Source: Bacteroidales bacterium
GTDB taxonomy: Bacteria; Bacteroidota; Bacteroidia; Bacteroidales; F082
Length of the DNA: 64,000 nt
Direction of reading: 5' to 3'
NCBI GenBank assembly: GCA_019454985.1
Contig: JACFNF010000002.1
Location: 1-64,000, forward strand
Below, piece by piece: positions 1 through 9,111 of this stretch. Position 1 is the first letter of the stretch; each line of letters opens with the position of its first letter. The notes beneath the pieces were generated by a model. The model was not told the origin of the DNA. It did no database searches and saw only the letters and a list, made by a program, of their open reading frames with translations. Position numbers and translations under genes: made by a program.

Positions 1-30
1 CCGTGAAGCCCCTTTGTGTTAGGTTTGGTG

Positions 31-1041
31 TTAAATCATTGGATAGTTCTTGAAAATCTCTTCCGATTTCATCAGAATGTCAATGTATTGAGCCCTGCGA
101 TAGGTGAAAGGGTCTTTGGTTTTTTTGTTTGAAAGTATTCCTCTGAAATCGTCTAAACTCTTGTAATTCTTCGTTGTCATCCAGGCTTCAATTTCTTCGA
201 GCATACGGCTGATTTGTTTTGGGCCATGCTTATAGATGGTGCTCACAACTTGCACGGCATCGGCTCCGGCCAGAATCATTTTCACCACATCGGCTCCGGT
301 GAAGATGCCGTTGCTGGCGCAAATGGAAGCGTTGATGTTGCCATAGAGCAGTCCGGCAAAACGCAGAGCCAGACGATTATCCTGTTCGCTGCTCAGATTA
401 TAGGGGAAGTGATGTTTTTCAGTGTTGATGTTGATGTCGGGCTGGAAAAGCCGGTTAAACAACACAAACCCATCGGCGCCTTTTTTGGCCATTTCGCTGA
501 CGATAAACAGCGGATTGGTATAATAAGGGCTGAGTTTCACGCTGACAGGAATGCTGACGGCGTTTTTTACCATCTCAACGACATCGAGTTCTTCGTTGTG
601 GATGGCACGTCCGTCGAGGTCAAACTCTAATGGAACAGCATAGAAATTGATCTCGATGGCATCAGCTCCGGCATCCTGAAGCTTTTTGGCATACGACTGC
701 CAACTTTCATCATACACGGCATTGATGCTGGCAATGAGCGGAATACCCAATACCTTACGTGCCTTGGCAAACTGGGAGATAAACTCTTCAGGGCCATGGT
801 CGAGCAAATCGGGAAACAGGCTGATCATCTCGGCATTGCGCTCTTTGTATTCGCTTAGTTGTTCGTGAAGCTGGAGATTTTCAAGGTGTATCTGTTCTTC
901 AAAAAGCGATTTGTAAACAATGGCCGCGGCGCCGGCTTCTTCAAGTTTTTTCAACATAGCAGCATCGGTAACCAGATTGCTGGCTCCAACGACAATGGGG
1001 TTTTTGAGTGTTAAACCCAGATACTTAGTGCTGAGATTCAT
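31..1041 (-). CDS. Dihydroorotate dehydrogenase-like FMN protein
   Basis: A 336-residue TIM-barrel flavoprotein resembling dihydroorotate dehydrogenase (PyrD). The N-terminal NPIVVGASNLV segment, the lysine in SVKLSPYY and the C-terminal glycine-rich phosphate-binding stretch (ASNGIFTGADVVKMILAGA) fit the FMN-binding barrel. The segment that carries the catalytic Cys or Ser in real DHODs (INLSCPN) reads INFYAVP at residues 131-137, so the usual catalytic base is missing. It probably does not oxidise dihydroorotate, and its substrate is unknown. It is divergent from nifJ, 233 bases away. Such DHOD-like proteins beside nifJ are familiar to me from Bacteroidota, which suggests a redox role, but this is inference. 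The start at 1041 is the only reasonable ATG. Confidence 0.85.
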   Translation of the reverse strand: MNLSTKYLGLTLKNPIVVGASNLVTDAAMLKKLEEAGAAAIVYKSLFEEQIHLENLQLHEQLSEYKERNAEMISLFPDLLDHGPEEFISQFAKARKVLGIPLIASINAVYDESWQSYAKKLQDAGADAIEINFYAVPLEFDLDGRAIHNEELDVVEMVKNAVSIPVSVKLSPYYTNPLFIVSEMAKKGADGFVLFNRLFQPDININTEKHHFPYNLSSEQDNRLALRFAGLLYGNINASICASNGIFTGADVVKMILAGADAVQVVSTIYKHGPKQISRMLEEIEAWMTTKNYKSLDDFRGILSNKKTKDPFTYRRAQYIDILMKSEEIFKNYPMI

Positions 1042-1210
1042 AGAGTTATACTTTTAGATGTGAATATTCAATCGTTTTGACTTTTCATAGGGGTAAAAAT
1101 AGACAAAATTCGTTCAGCGCCGGAGAGCTAAAGTAATCTATAATCAGTATAAATTAGGCATTTAGCACCTCTTTGAGGCCATAAAAGTAGGCAAAGATTT
1201 TTATTATGGC

Positions 1211-1218
1211 TAATTTTG
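1211..1218 (+). promoter_or_regulatory. Putative -7 element for nifJ
   Basis: TAATTTTG matches the Bacteroidota -7 consensus TAnnTTTG, 56 bases before the nifJ ATG. I see no clear TTTG at -33. Confidence 0.4.
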
Positions 1219-1274
1219 TGCGCAAATTAAACAATGAATCGAATTTATTTTAAAAGCCTAATAATAAACACATT

Positions 1275-4200
1275 ATGACAAGAAAGAAGAACTTTATTAC
1301 TTGCGATGGCAACTATGCTGCTGCGCATGTGGCGTATATGTTCAGCGAAGTAGCTGCAATTTACCCCATCACACCTTCGTCCACCATGGCCGAATATGTG
1401 GATGAATGGGCTGCTTATGGCCGGAAAAATATTTTTGGCGAAACGGTTCATGTGGCCGAGATGCAGAGCGAAGGCGGCGCTGCCGGAGCCGTTCACGGGT
1501 CGTTGCAGGCCGGTGCGCTAACCACCACCTTCACAGCCTCGCAAGGCTTGTTGCTGATGATTCCGAATATGTATAAAATTGCCGGCGAACTCCTGCCCGG
1601 CGTCTTTCATGTGAGCGCACGAAGCCTTGCTGCTCAAGCGCTTTCCATTTTTGGCGATCATAGCGACGTGATGAGTGCACGCCAAACCGGCGTGGCCATG
1701 ATGGTCACAGGCAGTGTACAGGAAATCATGGACCTGGGCGCTATTGCCCATCTGGCAGCTATCAAATCGAGGGTGCCATTCCTGCATTTCTTTGATGGAT
1801 TCCGCACCTCACACGAAATTCAGAAAGTGGAATATCTCGAAGAAAGCGATCTGAAACCACTTGTTGACTGGGAAGCATTGAAACGTTTCCGCGATAATGC
1901 CCTTAACCCTGAACATCCTGTTACTAGAGGAACAGCTCAGAATCCGGATATTTATTTCCAGACCCGTGAAGCAGCCAACCGTTTTTATGAACCGCTGCCC
2001 GACTTGGTTGAACATTATATGCAGGAAATCGGAAAAATCACCGGTAGAGAATATCATCCTTTTGTCTATTATGGTGCCCCCGATGCCGAAAATATCATCA
2101 TTGCAATGGGTTCGGTAACCGAAACCATCCGCGAAACCATTGATTATCTGAGTACCAAAGGCGAAAAAGTCGGCCTTGTTTCGGTTCATCTCTACCGCCC
2201 CTTTTCTGCAAAATATTTACTCAACGTGATTCCGCAGTCCGTGAAACGGATTGCCGTGCTCGACCGCACCAAAGAACCCGGCGCCAATGGCGAGCCTTTG
2301 TTGCTTGATGTGAAAGAGGTCTTTTATGGCCGCCCGAATGCTCCGCTTATCGTTGGCGGACGTTACGGACTCAGTTCAAAAGACACCACTCCGGCCATGA
2401 TCTTGTCGGTTTACGAAAACCTGAAGCTCAATGAGCCCAAAAGCGGCTTTACGGTGGGCATTGTTGACGACGTGACTTTCCTCTCATTGCCGTTGCTGCC
2501 CGAAATCAGTATCAGCCCCAAAGGAACTTACGAAGCAAAATTCTATGGCATTGGCGCCGACGGAACCGTTGGAGCCAACAAAAACTCAATCAAAATTATA
2601 GGTGAGACCACCGATAAATATGCTCAGGCCTACTTTGCTTACGACTCTAAAAAATCCGGAGGTGTCACCACCTCGCATCTGCGCTTTGGCGACCACCCCA
2701 TCCGCTCGACTTATCTTGTCGGAACTCCTGATTTTGTGGCTTGCCATGTGCCTGCCTATCTTGGTAAATATGATGTGCTTAAGGGAATTAAAAAAGGAGG
2801 ATCTTTCTTGCTGAACAGTATCTGGGACGAAGAAGAAACTCTTAAAAAACTGCCCAACAGCATTAAAAAAGTGCTTGCCGAAAAGGAAATCAATTTCTAT
2901 ATCATCAATGCTACCCGCATTGCCGAAGAAATTGGACTTGGCGGACACACCAACACCATCATGCAGTCGGCCTTTTTCAAGGTTGCCGAAATTATTCCTT
3001 ACGAACAGGCTGTCGAAAAGATGAAATCATTCATTTTGTCGAGCTATGGCAACAAGGGCGAGATGATTGTGAAAATGAACTATGCAGCCGTTGACCGCGG
3101 TGGAGAAGTGGTAAAAGTGAATGTTCCGAAAGAATGGGCCTCGCTTGAGGTTGAAAAACTCATCCAAATCGAAGGAATGCCCGAGTTTATCCAGAATGCT
3201 GTTTTACCTATCAATCTGATGAAGGGCGATGACCTTCCGGTGAGCGCCTTTTTAGGCCGCGAAGACGGAACATTCCCGGCTGGCACAACCCAATACGAAA
3301 AACGTGGTATCGCCGTCAACGTCCCCGAATGGCAAACCGACAACTGTACTCAGTGTAACCAGTGCGCCTATGTGTGCCCGCACGCTGCCATCCGTCCTTT
3401 CTTGGTGAACGAAACCGAAGAGGCCAACGCTCCCGAAGGAACCACTTATCAAAATACTCGTGGCAAGTTTGCTCCGCTCAAATACCGTATCCAGGTGAGC
3501 GTGCTCGATTGTACGGGCTGCGGCAACTGCGCCGATGTTTGTCCAGCAAAGGATAAAGCATTGGTGATGAAACCACTCGAAACACAAGAAGCTGAAATTG
3601 GTCGCTGGGATTATTTTGCCAATAAGGTTACCTATAAAGATACGATTGTGGATAAGTTCCAGTCGGTGAAAAACAGCCAGTTTGCCAAGCCGCTGTTTGA
3701 ATTCTCGGGAGCCTGTGCCGGTTGTGGGGAAACACCTTATATTAAAGCCATTACCCAGTTGTTTGGCGAACGTATGATGGTGGCCAATGCTACGGGATGT
3801 TCGTCCATCTATAGTGGCTCGGCACCCAGCACGCCTTATTGCACCAACGATAATGGAAAAGGACCCGCTTGGGGGAATTCACTTTTTGAGGATAATGCCG
3901 AATATGGCTATGGCATGGCCTTGGCAACGAATAAGTTGCGCAACCGTATCAGGCTGCGCTTAGAAGAAGCACTCAAAACCGAAACCGACGAAAACACCAG
4001 AGCTGTGTTTACGGAATGGATCCAGTGTATGAACGATGGCAACGCCTCGGTTGCAGCTTCGGAAAAACTGACAACCATTCTGGAAGGCCGTAAAGATGCT
4101 TTATCAGCCGAGTTGCTCGAACTGAAACAGTATTTCGTGAAGAAGTCGCAATGGATTATTGGCGGTGACGGTTGGGCTTATGACATCGGATTTGGAGGCC

Positions 4201-4805
4201 TTGACCATGTGCTTGCTTCGGGCGAAGACGTAAATGTAATCGTCCTTGATACTGAAGTATATTCCAATACGGGCGGCCAGTCGTCGAAATCAACGCCTGC
4301 CGGTGCAGTGGCCAAATTTGCTACTGCCGGAAAGCGTGTGAAGAAAAAAGACCTCGGAGCCATGATGATGTCCTATGGATATGTTTATGTAGCCCAGGTG
4401 GCAATGGGCGCAAGCCAAAACCAGTTCTTCAAAGCGCTTAAAGAAGCTGAAGCCTTCCCCGGCCCGTCAATCATTATTGCCTATTCACCCTGTATTAACC
4501 ATGGCCTGAAGATCGGCATGGGTAAATCACAATATGAAGAAGAACTGGCTGTTGAATCGGGCTACTGGCAGCTTTATCGCTATAATCCTCTGCTCGAAGA
4601 AGAAGGCAAAAACCCCTTCCAACTCGACTCAAAAGAACCCGATTGGTCAAAGTTCCAGGCATTTATTAATAGCGAGGTACGTTTCTCCTCACTCAAAAAG
4701 ACCTTCCCGGTAAATGCCGAAGAGTTATGTCAAATGGCTGAAGAAAATGCCAAATGGCGATATAACCAGTACAAACGTCTTGAAGCAATGGATTATTCAA
4801 AATAA
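1275..4805 (+). CDS. nifJ: Pyruvate:ferredoxin (flavodoxin) oxidoreductase
   Basis: A full-length (1176 residues) single-chain PFOR. It oxidises pyruvate and CoA to acetyl-CoA and CO2 and reduces ferredoxin in the cytoplasm. Domains in order: pyrimidine-binding domain with YPITPSSTMAE (~30-40), transketolase C-like domain (~255-400), gamma domain (~420-640), and a two-cluster ferredoxin domain with CTQCNQCAYVCP (~690) and CTGCGNCADVCP (~744). The TPP-binding domain follows, with CAGCGETPY (~816) and the thiamine signature starting GGDGWAYDIG (~962) and ending YSNTGGQ. All cluster cysteines are present. The gene ends at a strong terminator and stands alone. It is the main fermentative pyruvate-oxidising enzyme here, with korAB and iorAB as paralogous systems elsewhere in the window. 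Confidence 0.98.
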   Translation: MTRKKNFITCDGNYAAAHVAYMFSEVAAIYPITPSSTMAEYVDEWAAYGRKNIFGETVHVAEMQSEGGAAGAVHGSLQAGALTTTFTASQGLLLMIPNMYKIAGELLPGVFHVSARSLAAQALSIFGDHSDVMSARQTGVAMMVTGSVQEIMDLGAIAHLAAIKSRVPFLHFFDGFRTSHEIQKVEYLEESDLKPLVDWEALKRFRDNALNPEHPVTRGTAQNPDIYFQTREAANRFYEPLPDLVEHYMQEIGKITGREYHPFVYYGAPDAENIIIAMGSVTETIRETIDYLSTKGEKVGLVSVHLYRPFSAKYLLNVIPQSVKRIAVLDRTKEPGANGEPLLLDVKEVFYGRPNAPLIVGGRYGLSSKDTTPAMILSVYENLKLNEPKSGFTVGIVDDVTFLSLPLLPEISISPKGTYEAKFYGIGADGTVGANKNSIKIIGETTDKYAQAYFAYDSKKSGGVTTSHLRFGDHPIRSTYLVGTPDFVACHVPAYLGKYDVLKGIKKGGSFLLNSIWDEEETLKKLPNSIKKVLAEKEINFYIINATRIAEEIGLGGHTNTIMQSAFFKVAEIIPYEQAVEKMKSFILSSYGNKGEMIVKMNYAAVDRGGEVVKVNVPKEWASLEVEKLIQIEGMPEFIQNAVLPINLMKGDDLPVSAFLGREDGTFPAGTTQYEKRGIAVNVPEWQTDNCTQCNQCAYVCPHAAIRPFLVNETEEANAPEGTTYQNTRGKFAPLKYRIQVSVLDCTGCGNCADVCPAKDKALVMKPLETQEAEIGRWDYFANKVTYKDTIVDKFQSVKNSQFAKPLFEFSGACAGCGETPYIKAITQLFGERMMVANATGCSSIYSGSAPSTPYCTNDNGKGPAWGNSLFEDNAEYGYGMALATNKLRNRIRLRLEEALKTETDENTRAVFTEWIQCMNDGNASVAASEKLTTILEGRKDALSAELLELKQYFVKKSQWIIGGDGWAYDIGFGGLDHVLASGEDVNVIVLDTEVYSNTGGQSSKSTPAGAVAKFATAGKRVKKKDLGAMMMSYGYVYVAQVAMGASQNQFFKALKEAEAFPGPSIIIAYSPCINHGLKIGMGKSQYEEELAVESGYWQLYRYNPLLEEEGKNPFQLDSKEPDWSKFQAFINSEVRFSSLKKTFPVNAEELCQMAEENAKWRYNQYKRLEAMDYSK

Positions 4806-4822
4806 CCTCGCACTCATTCTCT

Positions 4823-4850
4823 AAAAGCCGGCTTATTTGCCGGCTTTTTT
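4823..4850 (+). terminator. Rho-independent terminator of nifJ
   Basis: AAAAGCCGGC (4823-4832), a six-base loop, then GCCGGCTTTT running into more T. The tail directly abuts the -7 element of the next gene. Confidence 0.85.
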
Positions 4851-4858
4851 TATTTTTG
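4851..4858 (+). promoter_or_regulatory. Putative -7 element for the e(P4) phosphatase gene
   Basis: TATTTTTG fits TAnnTTTG, 20 bases before the ATG at 4879. Its first bases are continuous with the T-tail of the nifJ terminator, so terminator and promoter are fused. Confidence 0.5.
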
Positions 4859-4878
4859 TCTGTCAAAAGTTAGTTCCA

Positions 4879-5691
4879 ATGAAAAAGAAAATCACCTTTT
4901 TTGTTTGCCTGATGGGCATTGCCCTGTTGTTTCCGGTGTGTAAACCGCCGATGCAAACCGCCATTATTCAAAAATCACCGACAGTCAGCCCAATTTTATA
5001 TAGCACTTTGTATCAACAATATGCTGCTGAATACAGGGCGCTTTGTTTTCAGGCCTATAATATCGCAGACTTTAGACTAAATGAAGCCACACGTCGTGCC
5101 TCGGCGAGACCTATGGCTATCGTTCTCGATATTGATGAAACAATATTGGATAATATTCCCTATGAGGCTGAAGCCATCAAAGGAAATTTTGGCTATCCCG
5201 AGGGATGGGCAGAGTGGATGGAACAAGCCAATGCCGAACCATTGGCCGGAGCAGTGGATTTTCTGAATCGCGCTAAAGGGTTGGGTGTTGAATGCTTTTA
5301 TGTGAGCAACCGGAAGGAGATCTTTAAAGAGGCTACCATTCAGAACCTGAATGAGAAAGGTTTTCCGTTTGCCGATGAAGCCCATGTGATTCTTCGTTCA
5401 TCGTCCAACGAGAAACAAACACGACGGAATGAAATTGCCAAAAAATATGATATTATTATGTTGATTGGGGACAATCTTGGCGATTTCGATGGCATTTTTG
5501 AAGAAGTATCGGCAAAAGAAAGGATGGATGCTGTGAATAGTAATAGCCGCTTTTTTGGCAGCCATTGGATCGTGTTACCTAATGCTGTTTACGGGAACTG
5601 GGTTGATGTTTTGCCAGGCTACAATTCCAAACTGAAAGAGCCGGAACTGAGCGATTCTTTGAAACAACATCTCAAAGGGTTCAGGAAATAA
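4879..5691 (+). CDS. 5'-nucleotidase, lipoprotein e(P4) family (HAD class B-like acid phosphatase)
   Basis: An exported HAD-superfamily phosphatase of 270 residues. Known e(P4) proteins dephosphorylate nucleotides such as NMN outside the cytoplasm so the nucleoside can be taken up. The nucleophile motif is VLDIDETILDN (Asp84 and Asp86), followed by FYVSNRKE (motif 2) and the acidic motif LIGDNLGDFDG. The N-terminus is a hydrophobic signal sequence with a Cys at 21. The residues before that Cys (FPV) are a poor lipobox, so lipid anchoring is uncertain. The ATG at 4879 is preferred over an upstream TTG at 4837, which lies inside the nifJ terminator and ahead of the -7 element. It ends at a terminator shared with sppA. 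Confidence 0.9.
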   Translation: MKKKITFFVCLMGIALLFPVCKPPMQTAIIQKSPTVSPILYSTLYQQYAAEYRALCFQAYNIADFRLNEATRRASARPMAIVLDIDETILDNIPYEAEAIKGNFGYPEGWAEWMEQANAEPLAGAVDFLNRAKGLGVECFYVSNRKEIFKEATIQNLNEKGFPFADEAHVILRSSSNEKQTRRNEIAKKYDIIMLIGDNLGDFDGIFEEVSAKERMDAVNSNSRFFGSHWIVLPNAVYGNWVDVLPGYNSKLKEPELSDSLKQHLKGFRK

Positions 5692-5718
5692 AAAAAGCGG
5701 GCAAAGCCCGCTTTTTTT
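5690..5718. terminator. Bidirectional terminator between the e(P4) gene and sppA
   Basis: GCGGGC, loop AAA, GCCCGC (5697-5711), flanked by A-run and T-run, so it can act on both convergent genes. Confidence 0.85.
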
Positions 5719-5734
5719 ATTCTTTGTGTGATGA

Positions 5735-7513
5735 TTATTGAATTTGCATAAAAAATGGCATTCGTGCCTGAACTCCTTTCATATTGGAGAGCAAATGGAT
5801 GTATTCAACGTACGGATAATACTCGCCCAGCTGATTTTTTAACATGCTTTGGGCACGGGCTTCGTTGCTCAATCCTTCGATCAGTTGTTGAAAAGGATCC
5901 TTTTGTTCGGGGAGTTGGCTTATTTTGTAATCATTAGCAATGTTGGCCTTTTCAGCGGCGTATGCGATAGCTTTTTCCAGGCCTCCTAATTCGTCCACCA
6001 ATCCAATCTCAAGGGCATCTTTTCCCATCCAGACGCGACCCTGACCAATGCTGTCAACATAACTTTGTCTCAGGTTTCGGGTGCGTGCTACCAGTGCGGT
6101 AAAGTCATCATAAATGTCCACCACTTCTTCCTGAATCTTGGCTTGCTGATACGCGCTGAGCGGCTCCATCACGTCAATGTAATCCGAGTTGCGGTTGGTC
6201 ATCACTTTGTCAAAAGTAATACCAAGTCTGTCGTTGAAAAGTTTCTTCATATTTGGAATAACACCAAATACACCGATACTGCCTGTGATGGTCGTTGGGT
6301 CGGCAAAAATATAGTCGGCATTGGTCGAGATCCAATATCCGCCTGAAGCAGCCACATTGCCCATCGAAACGATGAAAGGTTTGGTATCTTTAGCCAGTTC
6401 CACTTCGCGGCGAATGATTTCCGAAGCTAATGCGCTGCCCCCCGGCGAGTTGACACGCATGACAATGGCTTTTACCTTTTCATCTTCACGGGCTTTGCGA
6501 ATTACTTTCGACAAGCCTTCGGAACCAATAGCGCTTTCGGAGCCTTTACCTCCTCCGATTTCACCAACAGCATAGATCACGGCAATCTTATTGCGACTGA
6601 TGCTGGTTTCGCCAACCTTGGCATGGGTATATTTGGCCAATGTAACCTGATTGATTTTATCTTTTTCGGCGACGCGGGTTTTTTCGCGTAACTTCGCCAG
6701 TATCTCATCTTTATACGCTAAGCCATCCACAAATTTCAGCTCAAGCGCTTTTTCTGCCTTGGTCAGTGCCAGTTCATCGGCTGCCTGATTCAGAGTTTCT
6801 TTGCTGATGCCACGCGAATTACTGATGGCCGAAAGCATCTCATCCCAAGCAGTATTCAGCATTTTCTGGGTCTGAAGCCGGTTGGCATCGCTCATTTTAT
6901 CGTACATCAAGGGCTCAACGGCGCTCTTAAACTGGTTGTTTGGCCCACGGATGATCTGAGTCTCAACATCTAATTTCTCTAAAAGATGTTTTACAAAAGT
7001 AATCTGTGTGTATAAGCCTTTGAAAAGAATGGCGCCTTCCGGATTGAGATAAATTTCGTCTGATACCGAAGCCAAATAATATGCTCCCTGACTATAGCCC
7101 TCGGAATAACTGAGAATCCATTTGCCTGACTTTTTAAATTCAAGAAGTTTATTTCTGATTTCAAGCAAATTGGCCATCCCACTTTGAATTTCAGAAACAT
7201 CCAGATAAATCCCGCTGATGTTTGGATCCGCGGCTGCCTTTTCAATATTATCTAGTATCTGTTTCATTCCAAGTGGATTACGAGACTCCATGCTCGTAAA
7301 ATCGAAAGATTCAAAAGGATTTTTCGATGCCCGATCGGCAACAGGCACTGAAAAATCAGCCACTAATACGGTGTTTGGTTTGAGTTTCACCTGTTCGTTG
7401 TCCGACATCGAAACCAAAGCAGTGACGGTAGCCAAACCAATCAATAACAAAACAAAAAGTGTTAACAGGGTGCCTAAAAATGAGGCAAACATGAATTTGA
7501 AAAATTGTTTCAT
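5735..7513 (-). CDS. sppA: Signal peptide peptidase SppA, 67 kDa type
   Basis: Membrane-anchored serine protease of 592 residues, the usual length for the long SppA form, which degrades cleaved signal peptides in the membrane. Residues 8-35 form an N-terminal membrane anchor. Two tandem crotonase-like S49 domains follow. The N-terminal one supplies the general base, Lys196 in NNQFKSAVEPL. The C-terminal one supplies the nucleophile, Ser390 in NVAASGGYW, with SPGGS just before it for the oxyanion region. Both members of the Ser-Lys dyad are present, so the enzyme should be active. It is single-cistron and convergent with the upstream phosphatase. A candidate promoter lies near 7710, giving a leader of about 200 bases. 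Confidence 0.96.
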   Translation of the reverse strand: MKQFFKFMFASFLGTLLTLFVLLLIGLATVTALVSMSDNEQVKLKPNTVLVADFSVPVADRASKNPFESFDFTSMESRNPLGMKQILDNIEKAAADPNISGIYLDVSEIQSGMANLLEIRNKLLEFKKSGKWILSYSEGYSQGAYYLASVSDEIYLNPEGAILFKGLYTQITFVKHLLEKLDVETQIIRGPNNQFKSAVEPLMYDKMSDANRLQTQKMLNTAWDEMLSAISNSRGISKETLNQAADELALTKAEKALELKFVDGLAYKDEILAKLREKTRVAEKDKINQVTLAKYTHAKVGETSISRNKIAVIYAVGEIGGGKGSESAIGSEGLSKVIRKAREDEKVKAIVMRVNSPGGSALASEIIRREVELAKDTKPFIVSMGNVAASGGYWISTNADYIFADPTTITGSIGVFGVIPNMKKLFNDRLGITFDKVMTNRNSDYIDVMEPLSAYQQAKIQEEVVDIYDDFTALVARTRNLRQSYVDSIGQGRVWMGKDALEIGLVDELGGLEKAIAYAAEKANIANDYKISQLPEQKDPFQQLIEGLSNEARAQSMLKNQLGEYYPYVEYIHLLSNMKGVQARMPFFMQIQ

Positions 7514-7708
7514 GAGCTGAGCTTGATTAAAAATGGGTATTTCGAATGATTTTTATGTCGAAATTTTTGTTGAACGAATCATTTGACTTTGACCAAATAA
7601 CTGACTATTAGAGAATATTTTTCAATGTTTGAGCAGGTTAAGATGGTTTAACGATATGTGAACATGCTTTTGTGAATATTTCGCAGAAATCAGTTGTTGG
7701 ATTATTTA

Positions 7709-7726
7709 ACAAAAATACGATTTTTG
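7709..7726. promoter_or_regulatory. Divergent promoter region sppA / glucosaminidase
   Basis: CAAAAATA at 7710-7717 is TATTTTTG on the minus strand, a perfect -7 element pointing at sppA. The mirrored ATTTTTG at 7720-7726 is a near -7 match on the plus strand with TTGG 19 bases upstream. The two arms form a 7-base inverted repeat around ACG. Confidence 0.35.
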
Positions 7727-7749
7727 TATATTAGAAAAAGTGTTTTTTT

Positions 7750-8514
7750 ATGAAGTGGTTGCCTTATTTGTTTGTTGCCAGTTTATGTTTTGTCCGGCCT
7801 GTCCCTTCAGGTGCCGGGAGCACACCACTGACTAAGCTACAAATGGCTGAAGGAGACACTTTAAGAATTGTTTCCCATGGCCTCGAACTTCCACCGGGCT
7901 TCACGATGACCAGCGTTTCTTCTGAAAATATTCCTGTCGTATCAACCGAATATGGCTCGCGTTATATTAATCCTAAAAAGTTTGAACTTCCAAAACGTAT
8001 CATGACAAAAGGCGTTTTGCCTAAAGAGAGGATGGTGAGTTTTTTGTGGCTCTATAACGATAAACTCGATGTGGCTGATGTTGAGAAATTAGTGAGCCTT
8101 TATATTAAGGAAGCAGATATTGAGGGAGTTAATCATGATATCGCCTATGCTCAGATGTTGCTTGAAACCGGGTACCTTAAATTTGGCGGTGATGTTAAAA
8201 AAGAACAAAATAATTTCTGTGGACTGGGAGCTATTGGCGGGGGCGAACCCGGGCTATCGTTTGCTACCATCGAGGATGGTGTCAGAGCACATATCCAGCA
8301 TCTCAAAGCTTATGCTTCTACCGATACGCTGAAAACCCCGAAAGTGGATGATCGTTTCGGGCGTATCAAACGTGGTACAGCAACTGAAATTCAACATCTT
8401 ACCGGTCGTTGGGCCGAAGATCCGCTCTACCATCTGAAGCTCGAGAAACTCATTCAAATGGTTTTCGACGGGTATATCCCTCCCCGTAAATCAACATTTG
8501 TTTTGTTCGACTAA
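7750..8514 (+). CDS. Secreted glucosaminidase-domain protein (GH73-like)
   Basis: A 254-residue exported protein with a signal peptide (about 1-22) and a C-terminal glucosaminidase domain (about 95-250). Such domains cleave the N-acetylglucosaminyl linkage in peptidoglycan. The motif AQMLLETGYLKFGG contains Glu139 at the position of the catalytic acid. NNFCGLG (154-160) and the later F-x-x-x-x-x-G-V-R-A-H-I stretch are standard for this fold. Residues 25-90 have no recognisable domain. The gene stands between divergent sppA and folK. A role in cell-wall remodelling is inferred from family and export signal. Confidence 0.88.
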   Translation: MKWLPYLFVASLCFVRPVPSGAGSTPLTKLQMAEGDTLRIVSHGLELPPGFTMTSVSSENIPVVSTEYGSRYINPKKFELPKRIMTKGVLPKERMVSFLWLYNDKLDVADVEKLVSLYIKEADIEGVNHDIAYAQMLLETGYLKFGGDVKKEQNNFCGLGAIGGGEPGLSFATIEDGVRAHIQHLKAYASTDTLKTPKVDDRFGRIKRGTATEIQHLTGRWAEDPLYHLKLEKLIQMVFDGYIPPRKSTFVLFD

Positions 8515-8585
8515 GCTATTTGTATTTATTGCTACTTACCTCTTTATTTTTCCTTTAAGGTTGTCTTTTATTGCCTGGTATCGAG

Positions 8586-8593
8586 TAACTTTG
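8586..8593 (+). promoter_or_regulatory. Putative -7 element for folK
   Basis: TAACTTTG lies only 5 bases before the ATG at 8599 (2 bases before the ATG at 8596), predicting a transcript with almost no leader. A TTG at 8561 could serve as a loose -33. Confidence 0.5.
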
Positions 8594-8598
8594 TCATG

Positions 8599-9099
8599 AT
8601 GGAAAAGAAGCTTGTGTTTCTATTGTTGGGATCGAATCTGGGCGATCGGTTGCAAACCTTAAACCTTGCTGTTGAGGCAATTAATCGGCAAATTGGACCG
8701 ATCAGGATGAACTCCGGGATTTATGATACAGTTGCTTTCGACATGGAGAACAGCCCAAACTTTCTCAATCAGGCCATAGCGGTCGAAACCAATTTAAGTC
8801 CCGAATTGATGCTGCAAACGATTCACCGAATCGAGCATTCATTTGGAAGAGTGCGCAATTCTCGCCACAATGGCTATGCTTCCCGAACGCTTGATATTGA
8901 CATTTTGTATATTGATAACCTGGTGATTGAAACTGGAGAGCTGACGGTGCCACACCCTCAATTGCACAAAAGACGTTTTGCCCTGGTGCCACTCAACGAG
9001 ATTGCTCCTGACTTTATACATCCGGTTTTATATCTTTCAAACCATGACTTGCTGGTTGCATTGCCTGATGACCCTGACAACGTAAAACGAATCATCTGA
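8599..9099 (+). CDS. folK: 2-amino-4-hydroxy-6-hydroxymethyldihydropteridine diphosphokinase
   Basis: HPPK of the folate pathway transfers pyrophosphate from ATP to 6-hydroxymethyl-7,8-dihydropterin. The 166-residue length is standard. The sequence has LLGSNLGDR near the N-terminus, the pterin-site region around AFDMENSPNFLNQ, and the family signature RTLDIDILYID with its metal-binding aspartates, followed by VPHPQLHKRRFAL. Two adjacent ATGs exist (8596, 8599). The second is preferred because the promoter would start transcription at about 8597. The next gene, a deoxynucleoside kinase, begins 12 bases after the stop, so both are probably cotranscribed. Confidence 0.96.
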   Translation: MEKKLVFLLLGSNLGDRLQTLNLAVEAINRQIGPIRMNSGIYDTVAFDMENSPNFLNQAIAVETNLSPELMLQTIHRIEHSFGRVRNSRHNGYASRTLDIDILYIDNLVIETGELTVPHPQLHKRRFALVPLNEIAPDFIHPVLYLSNHDLLVALPDDPDNVKRII

Positions 9100-9111
9100 C
9101 GGAAACAGCCC

